A stretch of DNA of 64,000 nt from PALSA-505 sp036501145 (GCA_036501145.1 DASYAV010000133.1:62001-126000), one strand, 5' to 3'; counted from the first letter of the stretch, positions 53,323 to 61,754 are shown. The notes: generated by a model from the sequence alone, not told the origin. Made by a program: numbers and translations.

Positions 53323-53346
53323 GTTTATTTCTGTGTGGGCGGGCAC
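53323..53346 (+). promoter_or_regulatory. Possible SigF/SigB-type promoter of the sigma gene
   Basis: GTTT (53323-53326), 14 bases, then GGGCAC (53341-53346) resembles the GTTT-N14-16-GGGTAY promoter of SigF/SigB-class sigma factors, with one mismatch in the -10 part. It lies 40 bp before the sigma gene, so autoregulation is suggested. Confidence 0.42.
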
Positions 53347-53386
53347 GTCTCCCCCGGCTTAAGGAATCCATGGTTGGGGAGCTGAC

Positions 53387-54220
53387 ATGACGACTATTTC
53401 GCGGATCGGCCAACGGCAGGCTGAATCGCTGGGCACGCTTGACGATCTTCAGTTGCTGACGGAGATGCAGGCGCTGCCGCGCGAGAGCCAGCGCCGGCAG
53501 GAGGTGTGCGGCATCCTGGTCGGCCGGTACAGGAAGCTGGTCCGGTCGTGCGTCCGCCGGTACATGGACAGCCCGGAGCCGACCGAGGATCTGATGCAGG
53601 TCGGGTACGTCGGCCTGCTCAAGGCGATCAACAACTTCAACCCGGCGGTGGGCACCAGCCTGTCCGCTTACGCGCAGCCGTGCATCACCGGGGAGATCAA
53701 GCGGCATTTCCGGGACAAGCGCTGGCAGGTGCACGTCCGGCGGGCGGCCCAGGAACTGCTGCTGGAGATGCGGACCGGCGCGGAGGTGCTCACCCAGCGG
53801 CTCGGCCGCGAGCCCAGCGACGCCGAGCTGGCCGAGCATCTCGGGGCCAGCGAGAGCGAACTGCTCGAAGCCCGCCGCGCCGATGTGGTGTTCCACGTGT
53901 ACTCGCTCGACGCGCCGCTGTCCGAACGTGAGGACAGCAGCGAACTGGCTGACGTACTCGGCGTCGAGGATCGGGACGTGCAGCACACCGTCGACATGGA
54001 GGCGGTGACCACGCACTGGGGTGAGCTGCCGGCCAGAGAGCAGCGCATCCTGCTGCTGCGCTTCTACGGCAACCTGACCCAGGCGGAGATCGGCGACCGC
54101 CTTGGCATCTCCCAGATGCACGTATCCCGGCTGCTGGCCCGGTCGCTGGGCCACCTGCGTGACCGGCTGGCCGGGGGCGGCGAGCAGCACAGCGTCAACG
54201 GGGCACCGGCCACGGGATGA
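53387..54220 (+). CDS. SigF/SigB/SigG-class RNA polymerase sigma factor
   Basis: The 277-residue protein has region 2 (EDLMQVGYVGLLKAINNFNP...GEIKRHFRDKRW), region 3 (GREPSDAELAEHLGASESEL) and region 4 with the helix-turn-helix LTQAEIGDRLGISQMHVSRLL. It matches the stress and development sigma factors of actinobacteria, which are usually held by an anti-sigma kinase. No such kinase gene is adjacent, but a STAS antagonist and a PP2C phosphatase are 3-6 kb away. GGGGAG precedes the ATG. Confidence 0.93.
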   Translation: MTTISRIGQRQAESLGTLDDLQLLTEMQALPRESQRRQEVCGILVGRYRKLVRSCVRRYMDSPEPTEDLMQVGYVGLLKAINNFNPAVGTSLSAYAQPCITGEIKRHFRDKRWQVHVRRAAQELLLEMRTGAEVLTQRLGREPSDAELAEHLGASESELLEARRADVVFHVYSLDAPLSEREDSSELADVLGVEDRDVQHTVDMEAVTTHWGELPAREQRILLLRFYGNLTQAEIGDRLGISQMHVSRLLARSLGHLRDRLAGGGEQHSVNGAPATG

Positions 54221-54269
54221 GGCCGGTGACACTACCCGCCTGCACCGAACCGACGACTAAGGGACGACC

Positions 54270-54695
54270 ATGAGAACCGCCACCAGCCTGATACTCATCG
54301 CAATTGGCGCGATCCTCGCGTTCGCCGTCACCACCAACACCTCGGTCTTCAACCTGAACGTCGCCGGCTATGTGATCATGCTGGTCGGGCTGGCTGGCCT
54401 GTTCATCCCACGCCGGGGCGCTCAGAGCATCAGCCGCCGCTTCGTCACCAGGCGCTCCCGGCAGCCTGATGGCAGCGTGGTGGAAACCAAGGAAGCCGAC
54501 CTGCCGCCATATGTGGTGCGCAATCCCGGGACGTCTCCGGAGCAGGCCGGGCTGCCGGGCCCGGCTTTCCCGAGCATCCCGGTGGATCCGGGTGTCCAGG
54601 AGAAGGCCATGGGACCGAACTCCGACATCGGTGTCCCGGTCGAACCGGCCGAAAGGGCCACCCGGCACGAAACCGTGGACCGCGTCGACGACTGA
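54270..54695 (+). CDS. DUF6458-like small membrane protein
   Basis: The 141-residue protein has two membrane helices (about 5-20 and 31-48; SLILIAIGAILAFAVTT and VAGYVIMLVGLAGLF), as in DUF6458 proteins, followed by a hydrophilic cytoplasmic tail of about 90 residues, longer than usual. Function is unknown. It follows the sigma gene by 49 bp and may share its transcript. Confidence 0.78.
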   Translation: MRTATSLILIAIGAILAFAVTTNTSVFNLNVAGYVIMLVGLAGLFIPRRGAQSISRRFVTRRSRQPDGSVVETKEADLPPYVVRNPGTSPEQAGLPGPAFPSIPVDPGVQEKAMGPNSDIGVPVEPAERATRHETVDRVDD

Positions 54696-54766
54696 CGCGA
54701 CCCGTCGTGCGCTGTGCATCGCGTGGCGGGCGGCGGGCCGGTACCGCCGCCCGGGACTGACGCCGG

Positions 54767-55369
54767 TCAGGCGGGTCGGCCCGGCTCACCGGGCGGGGGT
54801 GGCTGGGGGGCGCTCCGCCGGACCTGCGCGTCGGCGTTGCGGTGCCGCCGGGCGGTTGCCCGCAGCTGCATGATCCGTGCGCTCCCCGGAATCACGACGA
54901 GCAGCGCACCGGCCACCGCGGCCAGCAGCAAGGCCACGCCCAGCGGCAGCTGGCCGTGGGCGCCGAAGTAGCCGATGCTGGCGCTCTGCTGGTTCTCCAG
55001 GATGAACACCAGCAACAGCAGCAACACGATGGCCGACAGCGCCAGCCCGACCCAGAGCCCGCCGGCCCGGGTCCGCCGGACGACATGGTGAGCCGGGGCC
55101 GGGCGTGCCTGGGCCGGCTGCGCCGGGGCCGGCTGGGCGGCGGGCGGGCTTGCGGCGGGCGGGCTTGCGGCGGTCGGCTGCGTGCCCGGCTGCGCCGCGG
55201 CCGGCTGCGTGCCCGGCTGCGCCGCGGCTGGCTGCGTGCCCGGCTGGGCCGCGGGCGGCTGTTCCTCCGGGCTGGATGGCGGCACGGGCACGCCGCCGTG
55301 GTCTCCGGCGGGCACCGGCTGGTCAGCCTGGGGCGAGGCTTCCTGGTTTCCCCTGTTGCGTAGTTTCAT
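54767..55369 (-). CDS. LapA-domain membrane protein
   Basis: The 200-residue protein has an N-terminal Pro/Ala/Gln region with three copies of PAAAQPGTQ-type repeats, then a LapA domain with two membrane helices (WVGLALSAIVLLLLLVFILENQ and LPLGVALLLAAVAGALLVVI) and a basic end. LapA-type proteins help assemble the envelope in Gram-negative bacteria; the actinobacterial role is unknown. GGGAGG lies before ATG 55369. Confidence 0.82.
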   Translation of the reverse strand: MKLRNRGNQEASPQADQPVPAGDHGGVPVPPSSPEEQPPAAQPGTQPAAAQPGTQPAAAQPGTQPTAASPPAASPPAAQPAPAQPAQARPAPAHHVVRRTRAGGLWVGLALSAIVLLLLLVFILENQQSASIGYFGAHGQLPLGVALLLAAVAGALLVVIPGSARIMQLRATARRHRNADAQVRRSAPQPPPPGEPGRPA

Positions 55370-55451
55370 CGGGTCCTCCCTCCGCCCGGCGCCGGCTGCG
55401 GCACGGCGCCGGAGTATGCCACCCCTACCCGCTGGGCCCGGTTCGGAACAC

Positions 55452-55476
55452 GTTTCCGGTGAGCCACTGCGGGGAC
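55452..55476 (+). promoter_or_regulatory. Possible SigF/SigB-type promoter for the universal stress gene
   Basis: GTTT (55452-55455), 15 bases, then GGGGAC (55471-55476) fits the same pattern as upstream of the sigma gene, with one mismatch from GGGTAC. It lies about 150 bp before the USP start, giving a long leader. Confidence 0.35.
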
Positions 55477-55626
55477 ACGTTGTGTCACTATGGCCAGCCT
55501 GGAGGCGACCGTGCCGCCGGGCGGCGAGGCGGGGCCGACGTTTGGCCGGGCCGGTGCCGGGAAGTCGAAGCACGCCCCAGCGGCCCCCAGCCCAGGCGAT
55601 CAGGTGCGAACCGGAGGGGAGGAGAG

Positions 55627-56100
55627 ATGCCGCAGCCCGGCCCCCGGGATTCCGGCTCTCACCGGGGCTCGTCCCGGCCCGCCGTCCTGGTCGGGGTGGA
55701 TGGCTCGGCTGCCTCGCGGGCCGCCATCGTGGCGGCGGCGCGGGAAGCCTCGTACCGGAGCGCCCCGCTGATCGCGATCCGGGCCTACAGCGGCGAGCAG
55801 ATCCAGCGCGGCGCGGGGCCGCCTGATGAATCTGACAACGGGCGTACCGCCGAGTCCGGGCTGCGCGACGCCGTCCGGGAGGTGCTCGGCACGGAGCGGG
55901 CGGCCCGGGTGCGGGTGCACGCGGTACTCGGCCTGGCCGGGCGGAAGATCGTGGAAACCGCCCTGCAGGTCAACGCGCAGCTGATCGTGCTGGCCACGCA
56001 CGGCAGCAGGTCCATGCTGATGGGCACGGTCAGCCAGTATGTGCTGCGCAGGGCGCCCTGCCCGGTGCTGGTCGTCCCCGCGCAGCCGGCCGGCCGCTGA
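55627..56100 (+). CDS. Universal stress protein, UspA family
   Basis: The 157-residue protein has a short Arg/Ser-rich extension and one USP domain: AVLVGVDGSAASRAAIVAA, then LIVLATHGSRSMLMGTVSQYVLRRAPCPVLVVP, where the nucleotide-loop glycines are near THGSRSMLMGTVS. GGAGGGGAGGAG lies before the ATG. Confidence 0.92.
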   Translation: MPQPGPRDSGSHRGSSRPAVLVGVDGSAASRAAIVAAAREASYRSAPLIAIRAYSGEQIQRGAGPPDESDNGRTAESGLRDAVREVLGTERAARVRVHAVLGLAGRKIVETALQVNAQLIVLATHGSRSMLMGTVSQYVLRRAPCPVLVVPAQPAGR

Positions 56101-56130
56101 GCGGTGCCCGCCCCGGGGGGCCGCGCGCGA

Positions 56131-58041
56131 TCAGGGCCCGGACGGGCTCGCCTGCATGGCCACCATCGTCAGGTCGTCGCGGAACGTGTTCTGGCAGAAG
56201 TCCAGGACCAGCTCCCGCACCCCGGACACGACGGCCGCGGGCGGCCTGCCCGCCAGCGCCGCCAGCTCGTCTTGCAGCCGGTTCTCGAAGTGCACCAGGT
56301 CCGGGGCGCAGGCACTGGTCAGCCCGTCGGTGAACAGGAACAGCAGCTCGCCCGGCTCGAGCGTGAAGCGCTGGATACCCGGCTCGGCGTCGGCGAAGAT
56401 GCCCAGCGGCAGCCCGCCGCCGTCCAGCGCCCTGATCCGGCCGTCCGGCCTGACCAGCAGCGCCGCGGGGTGCCCGGCGCTGCCCAGCTCGACGTGCAGG
56501 GCGTGGTCCTGCCAGTGCAGGTGCGCGACAACCGCGGTCACGAACCGCCCGTCGAACTCCTCGGCCAGCATGATCTCGTTCGTGTTCCGCAGCACCGCGG
56601 CGGGGTCGGCGTCCAGGTGCGCGAATGCCCGCAGCGCGTGCCGCGCCGCCGCGGACACCGCGGCCGCGTCCTCACCCCGGCCGCAGACGTCGCCGATCGC
56701 GATCCCCCAGCCGTCGCATGCCGGGTAGACGTCGTAGAAGTCCGCGCCCACCTCGGCATCGGTGCTGGCCGGCACGTGCGCCGCGGCCACCTCGGTGCCC
56801 GGTATCTGCCGTACCTGCCGGGGCAGCAAGCTGGCCTGCAGCGCGTCGGCCACCTCGGTGCGCTGGCGGTACAGCCGGTCGATCCTGATCGCCAGGGCCA
56901 GGTGCTCGCCAAGTTCCTCGACCAGCCCGACGTCGGCCATGACGAAGTGCCCCTGGCCCCGCTGCGCGGCCAGGGTGAGCACCCCGTAACCGCGCTCCCC
57001 GTCGGACAGCGGGACGCACATCAGCGAGGTCGAGCCGAGCGCCATCAGCAGCGGCGTTCCGCCCGGTCCCGTACCGAGCACGGTGGGATCCTCGGCATGT
57101 GCGATGAGCATCGCGCTGCCCGACTCGTGCACCTGGGACGGCCCGGACCCGGCCGGCGGGTCGATGGCCGCCACCGCCTTGGCCAGTTCCTCGGCCTGCT
57201 TGGTCTGCGGCCCGGCGACCATCTGGCGGCGCAGCTGCTGCCCGCGCTGCACGTCGATGATGACCCAGGCGCCAAGCTCGGTGGCCAGCAGCCTCGCGTA
57301 TTGCTGCACGGCCACCTGCTCGCTGTAGGTGATGTTCTCCAGCAGGATCCGGGCGGCCGCGGTCATCAGGTCGAGCCGGCCGGTCATCGCCCGGATGATC
57401 TGCGCGGACTCCCCGTCCGGCTCCCCCGCGGGTTCCGCGGCCGCTTCCGCCGCGCCGTCCCCGGCAGCGGCGGCGGAAGCCGGGCCCGGATCGGCCAGCA
57501 CGATCAGCTGGCCAGTGTCGCCACGTGCGGTGACTGGGCGCGCGATGATCGTGCAGTCCGCCGGGCCGTCCTTGGTCAGCAGGCCGCAGCGCAGCTGCCG
57601 GGTCTCGCTGGTGCGCAGCGCGGCGGCCAGTTCGGTCGACACCGTGGCCCGTGACGGCAGATCCACGAAGGCGGTGAACAGTTTGCCTGTCGGGTAGCCG
57701 GAGCCCGCGCCGAGCAGTTCGCTGGCTGCCGTGTTCGCCCGGCGCACCGACCCGTCCTGGCCGAGCAGGAACAACGGCACCGGTACCTGCTGGAACACCG
57801 CGTGTAGCAGCCGCCGCTCGGCGTGCACCGCGCCCGCCGAGCCGTCCGGCTGGTCCCCCGGTTCCTGGCCGGCCGCCTCGGCCAGCGCCTGCAGCGCCGC
57901 GTCAAGCTCGGTCAGCGCGGCCTGCAGCAGCGGCCCGGGGTCGGCGCCCTCGAGCGTGGCCGCCTGGCGCAGCGCCGCACCACGCGACCGCAGCGCGGCG
58001 ACCTCGCCGGCCGGTGCGTCCTGATTGCCGGACTGTGCCAT
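56131..58041 (-). CDS. PAS-GAF-PP2C serine phosphatase (RsbU/RsbP type)
   Basis: The 636-residue protein has a helical N-terminus (1-70), a PAS domain (about 75-190, LLHAVFQQVPVPLFLLGQDGSVRRANTAA), a GAF domain (about 215-395) and a SpoIIE-type PP2C phosphatase (405-632). Metal-binding acidic residues are in EVGADFYDVY, IGDVCGRGEDAA and, at the end, FRDDLTMV. Such enzymes dephosphorylate STAS antagonists and so free stress sigma factors. No kinase (HATPase) domain is fused. The ATG follows AGAGG and is 25 bp after the ANTAR gene stop. Confidence 0.9.
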   Translation of the reverse strand: MAQSGNQDAPAGEVAALRSRGAALRQAATLEGADPGPLLQAALTELDAALQALAEAAGQEPGDQPDGSAGAVHAERRLLHAVFQQVPVPLFLLGQDGSVRRANTAASELLGAGSGYPTGKLFTAFVDLPSRATVSTELAAALRTSETRQLRCGLLTKDGPADCTIIARPVTARGDTGQLIVLADPGPASAAAAGDGAAEAAAEPAGEPDGESAQIIRAMTGRLDLMTAAARILLENITYSEQVAVQQYARLLATELGAWVIIDVQRGQQLRRQMVAGPQTKQAEELAKAVAAIDPPAGSGPSQVHESGSAMLIAHAEDPTVLGTGPGGTPLLMALGSTSLMCVPLSDGERGYGVLTLAAQRGQGHFVMADVGLVEELGEHLALAIRIDRLYRQRTEVADALQASLLPRQVRQIPGTEVAAAHVPASTDAEVGADFYDVYPACDGWGIAIGDVCGRGEDAAAVSAAARHALRAFAHLDADPAAVLRNTNEIMLAEEFDGRFVTAVVAHLHWQDHALHVELGSAGHPAALLVRPDGRIRALDGGGLPLGIFADAEPGIQRFTLEPGELLFLFTDGLTSACAPDLVHFENRLQDELAALAGRPPAAVVSGVRELVLDFCQNTFRDDLTMVAMQASPSGP

Positions 58042-58066
58042 GAACCTCTGCTCTGATCCAAACCTG

Positions 58067-58807
58067 TTACCGGCGCCGGGAACGGCGCGGTTTCAGGCTA
58101 TCCATGCCGTCGGCAGCGAGAATACGGCTGGCCACGTCGGCGACCCTGATGTTGCGTTCCTGGGAGATCCGCCGCAGCCACCGCATGGCCTCCTCGGCGC
58201 TGCAGCCCATCGACTGCATGAGTTTCCCCCGTGCCTGGTCTACCAGCGTCCGCGCCTGTGCCGCGTCCTGCAGCTGCTGTGCGGTCCGCCGGGCGTCGCC
58301 GTAGTCGGCGGCGTTGCCGACCACCGCGGCGCCGTAGGCCATGAGCATCTCGGCCAGCTCGAGCGCGCTGGATTCCAGCAGCCGGGGCCGGGCGCCGAAC
58401 AGGCTCAGCGTGACCGCCGAGCGCTCTTCCGGGTCGGCCTCAGGTTCGCCGTGGTAGGCCAGGCTCACCGAGCAGCGCACGCCACGGCGCAGGGCGGCCG
58501 CGGTGTATTCCGGCCAGCGCTGCTCGGCGAGGGTGTCGGGCACGCTGGCCGGCTCACCGCCGGCCAGGACATCCAGCACCGGTCCCCGGCCGGCCCGCAG
58601 TTGTGCCTCGATCAGCCCGGGCAGATCTGGATGGCTGCTGACCAGGGACATCAGCTCGGCGCCGTGCCAGATGCCGGCCGAGGCGCCAGAACAGGCCCGA
58701 ACCTGCCGGGTGGCCATCGTCACCAGCCGGTTCAGCGACCGCGGCTGCGAGGCACCGGAGAGGCTGAGCAGGTCCGCGGTGTCGCTGGCCAGATCCGAGC
58801 CGGACAT
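58067..58807 (-). CDS. GAF-ANTAR RNA-binding regulator
   Basis: The 246-residue protein has a GAF-like sensor region (about 15-165) and a C-terminal ANTAR domain (about 175-235, ARTLVDQARGKLMQSMGCSAEEAMRWLRRISQERNIRVADVASRIL). ANTAR proteins bind paired stem-loops in RNA and prevent transcription termination. The ATG shares one base with the STAS stop, so it is made in step with the anti-anti-sigma protein. Confidence 0.9.
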   Translation of the reverse strand: MSGSDLASDTADLLSLSGASQPRSLNRLVTMATRQVRACSGASAGIWHGAELMSLVSSHPDLPGLIEAQLRAGRGPVLDVLAGGEPASVPDTLAEQRWPEYTAAALRRGVRCSVSLAYHGEPEADPEERSAVTLSLFGARPRLLESSALELAEMLMAYGAAVVGNAADYGDARRTAQQLQDAAQARTLVDQARGKLMQSMGCSAEEAMRWLRRISQERNIRVADVASRILAADGMDSLKPRRSRRR

Positions 58808-59187
58808 CAGGCCGAGGAGTCCTGGTGGCTGACGTCGGTGGCCTGCGCCGCGACCGCCTTGTCCACCGTGTCGTAGAAGGGCAGCCGGTCGGCCAGGCCG
58901 GTGATCCACAGCGACTTCGTGTACCGGTACCGCGCGCCGGCCAGCGCCAGCGTCCCGCCGGTGCCCTGCATGGCCTTCCAGTGCCCGACGATCACAGCGA
59001 GCGAGCTGGTGTCGAGAAAGTCGACCCCGGACATGTCGAGCACGATCCGGTCGTGCTGCTGGCGGGCGCGGGTCAGGTACTCGTCGAACTGGCGGCCCGA
59101 CACCAGGTCGAGGTCGCCGCGGATGCTGACGACGAGGCAGTCATCCAGGAGCTCAGACGAGAGCTCGAGCTCTTCTTCCAACCGCAC
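58807..59187 (-). CDS. STAS-domain anti-sigma factor antagonist
   Basis: The 126-residue protein is a single STAS domain, CLVVSIRGDLDLVSG and RIVLDMSGVDFLDTSSLAVIVG. S61 in DTSSL is at the place phosphorylated in SpoIIAA/RsbV. Unphosphorylated forms bind the anti-sigma kinase and release sigma. GTG 59187 abuts its GGGGA site, so TTG 59181 is a possible true start. It is first in the STAS-ANTAR-PP2C operon. Confidence 0.9.
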   Translation of the reverse strand: MRLEEELELSSELLDDCLVVSIRGDLDLVSGRQFDEYLTRARQQHDRIVLDMSGVDFLDTSSLAVIVGHWKAMQGTGGTLALAGARYRYTKSLWITGLADRLPFYDTVDKAVAAQATDVSHQDSSA

Positions 59188-59253
59188 TCCCCATGTCCGT
59201 GCTCCGCACGTCGGTCCCCTCCCGGCCAGGCGGCGCGTCCCTCAATCGTATGA

Positions 59254-59913
59254 CTATCTGGTGGTCTGGCGGGGGTCTGTGGTGCCGCCGCTCAGCGCCA
59301 TGACGAAGACGCGCGAGGACGGGCTGCCGGACGGGATCTCGGTGAAGCCCACGCGGCCGTAAAACCCGGCCGCGCGCGGGTTGCCCGCGCCCACATGCAG
59401 GTGCAGTCCCGGTGAGCCCTGCGCGCGCAGCGCGCCGGTGAGCGTCTCGATCAGCCGCCGTCCGACGCCGTGGCCCTGCAGCGGCGGCAGCAGGTTGATG
59501 TGCAGGTGCGAGGGATAACGCGCGGCCAGTTCGGCCGGGACCGGATACGGGTGGTGGATCAGGTGGGCGATCTGCTGGTCCCTGGTCCAGCGGTCCGCGG
59601 GCAGGCTGACGGGCGGATCCGGGTACCGCGGGCGCAGTCCCGGCCACCAGCGCTCTTCCAGCCGCCGCGCGAAGACCGTGCTGTCCAGGGCGCCGACCAC
59701 GTAGCCCGCCACGCCATCCGGGCCCACGGCCACGAAGGTCAGCGAGGGCTCGAGCACGGCGTACGGCGCGGCGTAGACATGCCCGGGGAGCATGGCGTCA
59801 CCGAACAGCGCCGTGGCGTCCCGGCCGCTGTCCGCGGTGCGCAGGCAGACCCGGTACAGGCCGTCGAGATCGTCCGGGCGGAACGGGCGGATGGAGAACT
59901 TTTCGCTGGGCAC
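59254..59913 (-). CDS. GNAT-family N-acetyltransferase
   Basis: The 219-residue protein has FSIRPFRPDDLDGLYRVCLRT at the start and the acetyl-CoA motif QGHGVGRRLIETL followed by LHVGAGNPRAAGFYGRVGFTEI. The central insertion (WWPGLRPRYPDPP...HLIHHPYPVPAELAARYPSHLHINLLP) resembles acetyltransferases related to the C-terminal module of O-GlcNAcases. GTG 59913 follows GAGGAG with short spacing; a TTG at 59979 is an alternative. Confidence 0.84.
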   Translation of the reverse strand: MPSEKFSIRPFRPDDLDGLYRVCLRTADSGRDATALFGDAMLPGHVYAAPYAVLEPSLTFVAVGPDGVAGYVVGALDSTVFARRLEERWWPGLRPRYPDPPVSLPADRWTRDQQIAHLIHHPYPVPAELAARYPSHLHINLLPPLQGHGVGRRLIETLTGALRAQGSPGLHLHVGAGNPRAAGFYGRVGFTEIPSGSPSSRVFVMALSGGTTDPRQTTR

Positions 59914-59981
59914 GGGCTCCTCGGCACGCTGGTGGGCGGGGTGCGGGCGGCCGGACGGCACGCCCGGCTTATCACGCAATT

Positions 59982-60006
59982 GTTTAGTTCGCTGCGGAAG
60001 GGGAGT
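59982..60006 (+). promoter_or_regulatory. Possible SigF/SigB-type promoter for the small hydrophobic gene
   Basis: GTTT (59982-59985), 15 bases, then GGGAGT (60001-60006) fits the pattern found at the sigma and USP genes. It is 32 bp before the start codon at 60038. Confidence 0.4.
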
Positions 60007-60037
60007 GTACTAACGCAACGAGAAGGGAGCAGGGCTG

Positions 60038-60211
60038 ATGTTGCTCATTCTGGCGGTACTGCTGCTGGCCATCATTCTCGGTGGCCTGGGCTTCGCCATC
60101 CACGTGCTGTGGTGGATCGCACTCGTGGTGCTGGTGCTCTGGCTGCTGGGCTTCCTGTTCCACGCGGCCGAGGGCGTAGGAGGCAGACGGCGCCGTTGGT
60201 ATCGGTGGTAG
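60038..60211 (+). CDS. Small hydrophobic membrane protein (57 residues)
   Basis: The product begins MLLILAVLLLAIILGG, has two adjacent membrane helices (2-20 and 24-42, HVLWWIALVVLVLWLLGFLF), and ends with a basic cap RRRRWYRW. Such short hydrophobic proteins are common in actinobacterial stress regulons. AAGGGAG lies 9 bases before the ATG, and a 13-bp terminator hairpin follows. Confidence 0.78.
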   Translation: MLLILAVLLLAIILGGLGFAIHVLWWIALVVLVLWLLGFLFHAAEGVGGRRRRWYRW

Positions 60212-60241
60212 CCACTGGTCAGCGCGCTAACTGACGGCCTG

Positions 60242-60277
60242 GCGCCCCTGCGGTTTGAACCTTGACCGCAGGGGCGC
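60242..60277 (+). terminator. Hairpin terminator after the small hydrophobic gene
   Basis: A perfect 13-bp stem (GCGCCCCTGCGGT at 60242-60254 with 60265-60277) surrounds a 10-base loop, 30 bp after the stop codon. Confidence 0.78.
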
Positions 60278-60278
60278 T

Positions 60279-60353
60279 ATGCTGAGCAGCACGTGCTTAT
60301 GACGCAGGCACGCCCTTACGCCATCCTGGCGTAACAGAGGGTGTGCCTTTTTT
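60279..60353 (+). promoter_or_regulatory. Candidate transcription attenuator with leader peptide
   Basis: A nested hairpin (outer stem 60307-60315 with 60339-60347, inner stem TTACGCCA at 60316-60323 with 60327-60334) ends in six T residues (60348-60353), an intrinsic terminator of a strength rare in such DNA. An alternative 7-bp hairpin, CGTGCTT with AGGCACG (60292-60298 with 60306-60312), would break its left arm. A 7-codon frame MLSSTCL (60279-60302) contains a rare TTA codon and overlaps that hairpin. It lies 77 bp before the glycosyltransferase start. It could also be just a second terminator. Confidence 0.4.
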
Positions 60354-60429
60354 CGTGGGCTGACTCCTGGGTCCCGTGTCGTTGTCCGGGATTCCCCTCG
60401 GTTGCGCCAGCTACCGAGGAGGCACCCCC

Positions 60430-61722
60430 ATGAGGATCGCCATCGTCGCCCAGCAGGGCAGCCCGCTGACCCCGGCATCAGACCCGCACGCGGACGCCCA
60501 GGCCTCGGCGGTGACGTCACTCGCCCAGACGCTGGCCCGGCAGGGGCACCGGATCACCGTGTATGCCCGGCGGGACGCCCGGGACCTGCCAGACAGCGCC
60601 ATTCTCGCCCGTGGCGTGACCGTCGAGCACCTGACCGCCGGGCCACAGGCCCGGCTGGCCGGGGAGCAGCTCGTCACGCACGTGCGGAAGTTCAGCGACC
60701 AGCTGGCCAAGCGGTGGAGCCAGAAGCGGCCCGACATCGCGCACGCCCACTCCTGGACGAGCGGCCTGGCCGCGCTCGCGGCGGCCCGCGGCACCGGGGT
60801 GCGGGTGGTGCAGTCATTCGGTTCGCTGGCCGCCGCGGAACGCAGGCACGGGCTCGCCAGCGGCGGCGACGGGATGCGGCTGCGGCTGGAGGCCTGCATC
60901 GCGAAGAACGCCGACGCCGTGCTGGCCAGCACCACAGCGGAGGTGGCCGAGCTCGTCCGGATGGGCATTCCGCGGGGGTCCATCACTGTCGTGCCACCCA
61001 GCGTGGACACGTCCCGGTTCCACCCGGACGGGGCCGCCGCGGAACGCGGCGAGCGGCCGCGACTGCTCGCCGTCGCCCCGCTGCACACCGACCAGCGCCT
61101 GGACCGGCTGGTGCGGGTGCTGGCCGCGCTGCCAGATACCGAACTTGTCATCGCCGGCGGGCCGGCCAAGAGCCAGCTGCGCACCGACAAGGTCTACAAG
61201 GGGCTCATGCGGCTGGCCAGGGAGCTGCGGGTGCAGCGCCGGCTCACATTCACCGGCCGGGTCCGGCCCGCCGACCTGCCGGCGCTGCTGCGGTCCGCGG
61301 ACCTGCTGATCAGCGCGGCACCTTATGAACCGGCCGGCGCGATCACGATAGCCGCGATGGCGTGCGGCACCCCGGCCGCCGTGTCGGCCGTCGGCGGCAA
61401 CAGGGACGCGATACTCGACGAGACCACCGGACTGCTGGTCGCGCCCGGCCGGCCCGACCTGCTCGCCCGCCGGGTGCGGCGGCTGCTGGCCGCCCCGCTC
61501 CGGCTGGAGGCATTCGGGATCGCGGCCGCGGACCGGGCGGCCGCCAGGTACTGCACCGAGCGCATCGGCCGTGAGGCGGCCGCCGCCTACGAGCGCTGTC
61601 TTAGCCCCGCCACGCAGTCCACGGGGGCCGCGGCGGTCACACTTCCCGCCCAGCGGCGGCCGGATCCGGACGATGCGCTGCCCGCGTCGGCAGACCCGGA
61701 GCTGGTGGCGGCTCTGGCCTAG
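60430..61722 (+). CDS. GT4-family glycosyltransferase
   Basis: The 430-residue protein has a GT-B fold: N-terminal MRIAIVAQQGSPLTPAS, the middle VVPPSVDTSRFHP, RLLAVAPLHTDQRLDRLVRVL, and the donor-binding segment ISAAPYEPAGAITIAAMACGTPAAVSAVGGNRDAI, which holds the E-x7-E-like element. It moves a sugar from a nucleotide donor to an unknown acceptor. Resemblance to trehalose or mycothiol enzymes is only general. GGAGG precedes the ATG. Confidence 0.9.
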   Translation: MRIAIVAQQGSPLTPASDPHADAQASAVTSLAQTLARQGHRITVYARRDARDLPDSAILARGVTVEHLTAGPQARLAGEQLVTHVRKFSDQLAKRWSQKRPDIAHAHSWTSGLAALAAARGTGVRVVQSFGSLAAAERRHGLASGGDGMRLRLEACIAKNADAVLASTTAEVAELVRMGIPRGSITVVPPSVDTSRFHPDGAAAERGERPRLLAVAPLHTDQRLDRLVRVLAALPDTELVIAGGPAKSQLRTDKVYKGLMRLARELRVQRRLTFTGRVRPADLPALLRSADLLISAAPYEPAGAITIAAMACGTPAAVSAVGGNRDAILDETTGLLVAPGRPDLLARRVRRLLAAPLRLEAFGIAAADRAAARYCTERIGREAAAAYERCLSPATQSTGAAAVTLPAQRRPDPDDALPASADPELVAALA

Positions 61723-61730
61723 CCAGCACG

Positions 61731-61754
61731 GGCTTAGCCAGCACCGGCTAAGCC
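61731..61754. terminator. Bidirectional terminator between convergent genes
   Basis: GGCTTAGCC (61731-61739) and GGCTAAGCC (61746-61754) form a 9-bp perfect stem with a 6-base loop between the convergent glycosyltransferase and reductase genes; it overlaps the end of the latter. Confidence 0.65.

Noticed and set aside
60242..60353. tRNA, including selenocysteine tRNA
   Set aside because: The hairpins do not form a cloverleaf, there is no T-loop consensus, and one ends in a T-run as a terminator does.
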